DNA of 38,562 nucleotides from a virus: IMG/VR virus record IMGVR_UViG_3300009788_000196, positions 1 through 38,562 of that record. One strand, given 5' to 3'. The notes under the pieces are model-generated. The model was not told where the DNA came from. It saw only the letters and a list, made by a program, of their open reading frames with translations, and made no database searches. A program made the position numbers and the translations under genes. Position 1 is the first letter of the stretch. Every line of letters starts with the position of its first letter. Shown in pieces: positions 37,099 through 38,562 of this stretch.

Positions 37099-37293
37099 TT
37101 GTTAAATTGTTTAATTTGATATACATTGATAAATAAGGAGAATATTATGGAAAATACTTTAGAAGATAAATATGCAAAATTACTTGATAGATTGTGGAAT
37201 ATACAACTCGAATATGTCAACCTCATGAATGACCACCTTGACTTAAAAAAAACATATCATGATTTGATAACTGAATTGAATAATAAACAATAA
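37099..37293 (+). CDS. Plus-strand 48-aa gene with own promoter inside the minus-strand tail module
   Basis: The coding part is 37147-37293: ATG with AAGGAG 6 bp upstream and TAA at 37291. Its promoter is TTGTTA (37099-37104), 17-bp spacer, TACATT (37122-37127). The protein is acidic and helical (MENTLEDKYAKLLDRLWNIQ), likely a short coiled coil. It faces opposite to all surrounding genes, in the 210-bp gap between the head-closure and gp10-like genes. No family recognised. A moron-type insertion is the best reading. Confidence 0.6.
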
Positions 37294-37299
37294 TCGTAA

Positions 37300-37650
37300 T
37301 CATCTACGAATCCTTACAGTAAACTGTGTTACGTCTCCAGATTGGATAACATCATCCGGTACATACATGTCATAAGTTTTGCTGTCTATTACTGCGGTGT
37401 CAAATGGTGCAAGAGCAAACAATATATCATCTGGTAAAATTACAACTTTGTGAGTCGAAGGATTACCTATTCTATCATATGCAAATATTTCATTTGCTGA
37501 TAATTGCCAAAATGCACAAAGGCCGGTATATTTAGTTATACCCGTTGCATAGGTTAATTGACCATCAGCTCCTTGACCTGTTGGATCGCCCCTACCGGAT
37601 ATTACTATTGAGGTATTAAATTCTTCTGTAAATGCATCTAACCAAGCCAT
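37300..37650 (-). CDS. Head-closure (stopper) protein candidate
   Basis: The protein is 116 aa from ATG 37650 (MAWLDAF); an upstream GTG at 37662 is possible. Beta-rich small barrel pattern: FNTSIVISGRGDPTGQGADG, YDMYVPDDVIQSGDVTQFTV. It follows the connector gene, where SPP1 gp16-like stoppers lie. Confidence 0.65.
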   Translation of the reverse strand: MAWLDAFTEEFNTSIVISGRGDPTGQGADGQLTYATGITKYTGLCAFWQLSANEIFAYDRIGNPSTHKVVILPDDILFALAPFDTAVIDSKTYDMYVPDDVIQSGDVTQFTVRIRR

Positions 37651-37651
37651 T

Positions 37652-38335
37652 CTAGTGACCACTCATATAAACAGGGAAGGCTTTAACGAACCACGAAGGC
37701 ATTCCATAACGTCCATCAATTTGAGATTGTGACACGCTCCATGATAATCTTGTGGGTCCTATGGACCGTGAAAGTAAACCGGCTAATGGTGTGTTCTGAT
37801 TTTCCTCATTAATTAACCAGGCAATGCCTTTTGCAACTGTTGTCTGTAAGCCAATATTAAAGCCTAAGAATATCTGTACTCCGGCTGCTGTCTCGGTCGC
37901 TGCTGTTGAAAGTGTTATTGTCGGTATTGCGAAAGTATCAGAACCCAATGCTACAGAAAAACCATTATAGAAAACCTCATCAATATAAACATCTGCCGGT
38001 ATACTACCACCAGATATTAACATTCCTATGTCAAGATATTCCTGTAAATCCTCAATACACCATGAATTATTTATCCCTAAATTACATGTATCAAACCATC
38101 TTGGATTAGCAAAAAAATCCAATTGCCCTAATGTGTTATTAAGAATTGATTTTAATTTAACCGTTGTTGAATCTGCTGTTGTATCACCAAGCACCTGAGT
38201 GTTGTATCGGTTCTTTGTTATCAGTTTCACTTTAGCGTCAATTATAGGAATATATCTTGTTATCTCTGTATCAAGATCAGTATTTGTTATACCAAGTAAT
38301 TCTTTAGTTTTTGCGAGTGTTATTATTTTACCCAT
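37652..38335 (-). CDS. Head-tail connector protein (gp6-like adaptor)
   Basis: The protein is 227 aa. N-terminal IITLAKTKELLGITNTDLD followed by ITRYIPIIDAKVKLITKNRY is the adaptor plan of phage gp6/connector proteins; a beta insertion and a C-terminal aromatic stretch follow (MPSWFVKAFPVYMSGH). It binds beneath the portal after packaging. Begins 1 base after the upstream stop (TAAATG). Confidence 0.75.
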   Translation of the reverse strand: MGKIITLAKTKELLGITNTDLDTEITRYIPIIDAKVKLITKNRYNTQVLGDTTADSTTVKLKSILNNTLGQLDFFANPRWFDTCNLGINNSWCIEDLQEYLDIGMLISGGSIPADVYIDEVFYNGFSVALGSDTFAIPTITLSTAATETAAGVQIFLGFNIGLQTTVAKGIAWLINEENQNTPLAGLLSRSIGPTRLSWSVSQSQIDGRYGMPSWFVKAFPVYMSGH

Positions 38336-38562
38336 TTATTCCCCACTTGTAAATGAACCTATTATTGATACTGTTAATAATGCCATACCTGATACTGCAT
38401 CGATATCATCTCTGACATCGCTTGTGAATTTATCTCCTAATCTAGGGTCTAATCTTATAACTTGACCAAATATTTCTTCAATATTAAATACAATATTAGT
38501 TCCATTCGTTCCTGCAGGTGCTTTTGTGGTATATTCAACAATTCCGCCATCGGCCTTAAAAG
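38336..38562 (-). CDS. Small virion protein, N-terminus cut by window edge
   Basis: The reading frame is open from the right edge to TAA 38338-38336, giving 75 codons. Visible residues begin FKADGGIVEYTTKAPAGTN and end MALLTVSIIGSFTSGE. The start 'VEYT' and the final beta strands recall small capsid cement proteins (DUF2190-like), which also lie between capsid and connector genes. Only a few N-terminal residues may be missing. It does not join in frame with the partial gene at the left edge. Confidence 0.5.
   Translation of the reverse strand, partial: FKADGGIVEYTTKAPAGTNGTNIVFNIEEIFGQVIRLDPRLGDKFTSDVRDDIDAVSGMALLTVSIIGSFTSGE

Overview
The window is most of the genome of a tailed phage with siphovirus gene order. 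It carries a small and a large terminase, an SPP1-type portal, a Mu F-like minor head protein, scaffold, major capsid protein, connector, tail terminator, tail tube, a frameshifting tail chaperone, a tape measure and tail-tip genes. DNA is AT-rich with strong AAGGAG-type ribosome binding sites and tightly overlapping ATGA/TAATG gene junctions. The host cannot be named from sequence. A membrane-anchored LuxR-type regulator and a lipoprotein would suit a spirochaete or another low-GC bacterium, but this is only a guess. No integrase, tRNA gene, CRISPR array, DNA polymerase or helicase was recognised.

The order is circularly permuted. On the minus strand, reading leftwards from 9.9 kb, come terminase, portal, head, scaffold, capsid and decoration genes, running off the left edge. 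The minus strand at the right edge resumes with the tail of a small capsid-type gene, then connector and tail genes down to 28.5 kb. The two edges do not join in frame, so a short stretch is probably missing.

Layout: 1-9.7 kb (minus) is the packaging and head module, interrupted by accessory cassettes at 2.78-3.41 kb and 4.8-5.56 kb, each with its own promoter, and by a run of tiny genes at 7.0-7.8 kb separated by a repeated junction sequence. 9.9-14.0 kb (minus) holds small early genes and a DUF4373-type replication protein. 14.2-18.1 kb (minus) holds two DNA methylase-like genes, a peptide deformylase and a stand-alone GGQ release-factor domain. 18.1-18.5 kb (plus) holds a short HTH protein and a zinc-ribbon protein. 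18.5-20.9 kb (minus) holds the lysis genes and a membrane LuxR-type regulator. 21.1-28.5 kb (plus) is the early/recombination module: RusA-like resolvase, ERF annealing protein, YqaJ exonuclease, an RHH regulator and YopX. 28.5-38.5 kb (minus) is the tail module.

The most striking non-coding features are: (1) an 11-bp motif, TAGGCTAGTAT, lying in the -35/-10 region of seven or eight separate promoters across the genome, which implies one phage-wide regulon probably controlled by the small HTH protein at 18.2 kb or a host factor; (2) a 465-bp gene-free stretch (21792-22256) able to form a complex RNA with a pseudoknot, a T-arm-like hairpin, a helix with two competing strands and a hairpin over the ribosome binding site of the RusA-like gene; (3) a cloverleaf-like leader RNA starting at the predicted transcription start of the terminase operon; (4) a promoter, structured RNA and U-run unit at 14.05-14.2 kb. 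All of these are predictions from reading the sequence by eye.
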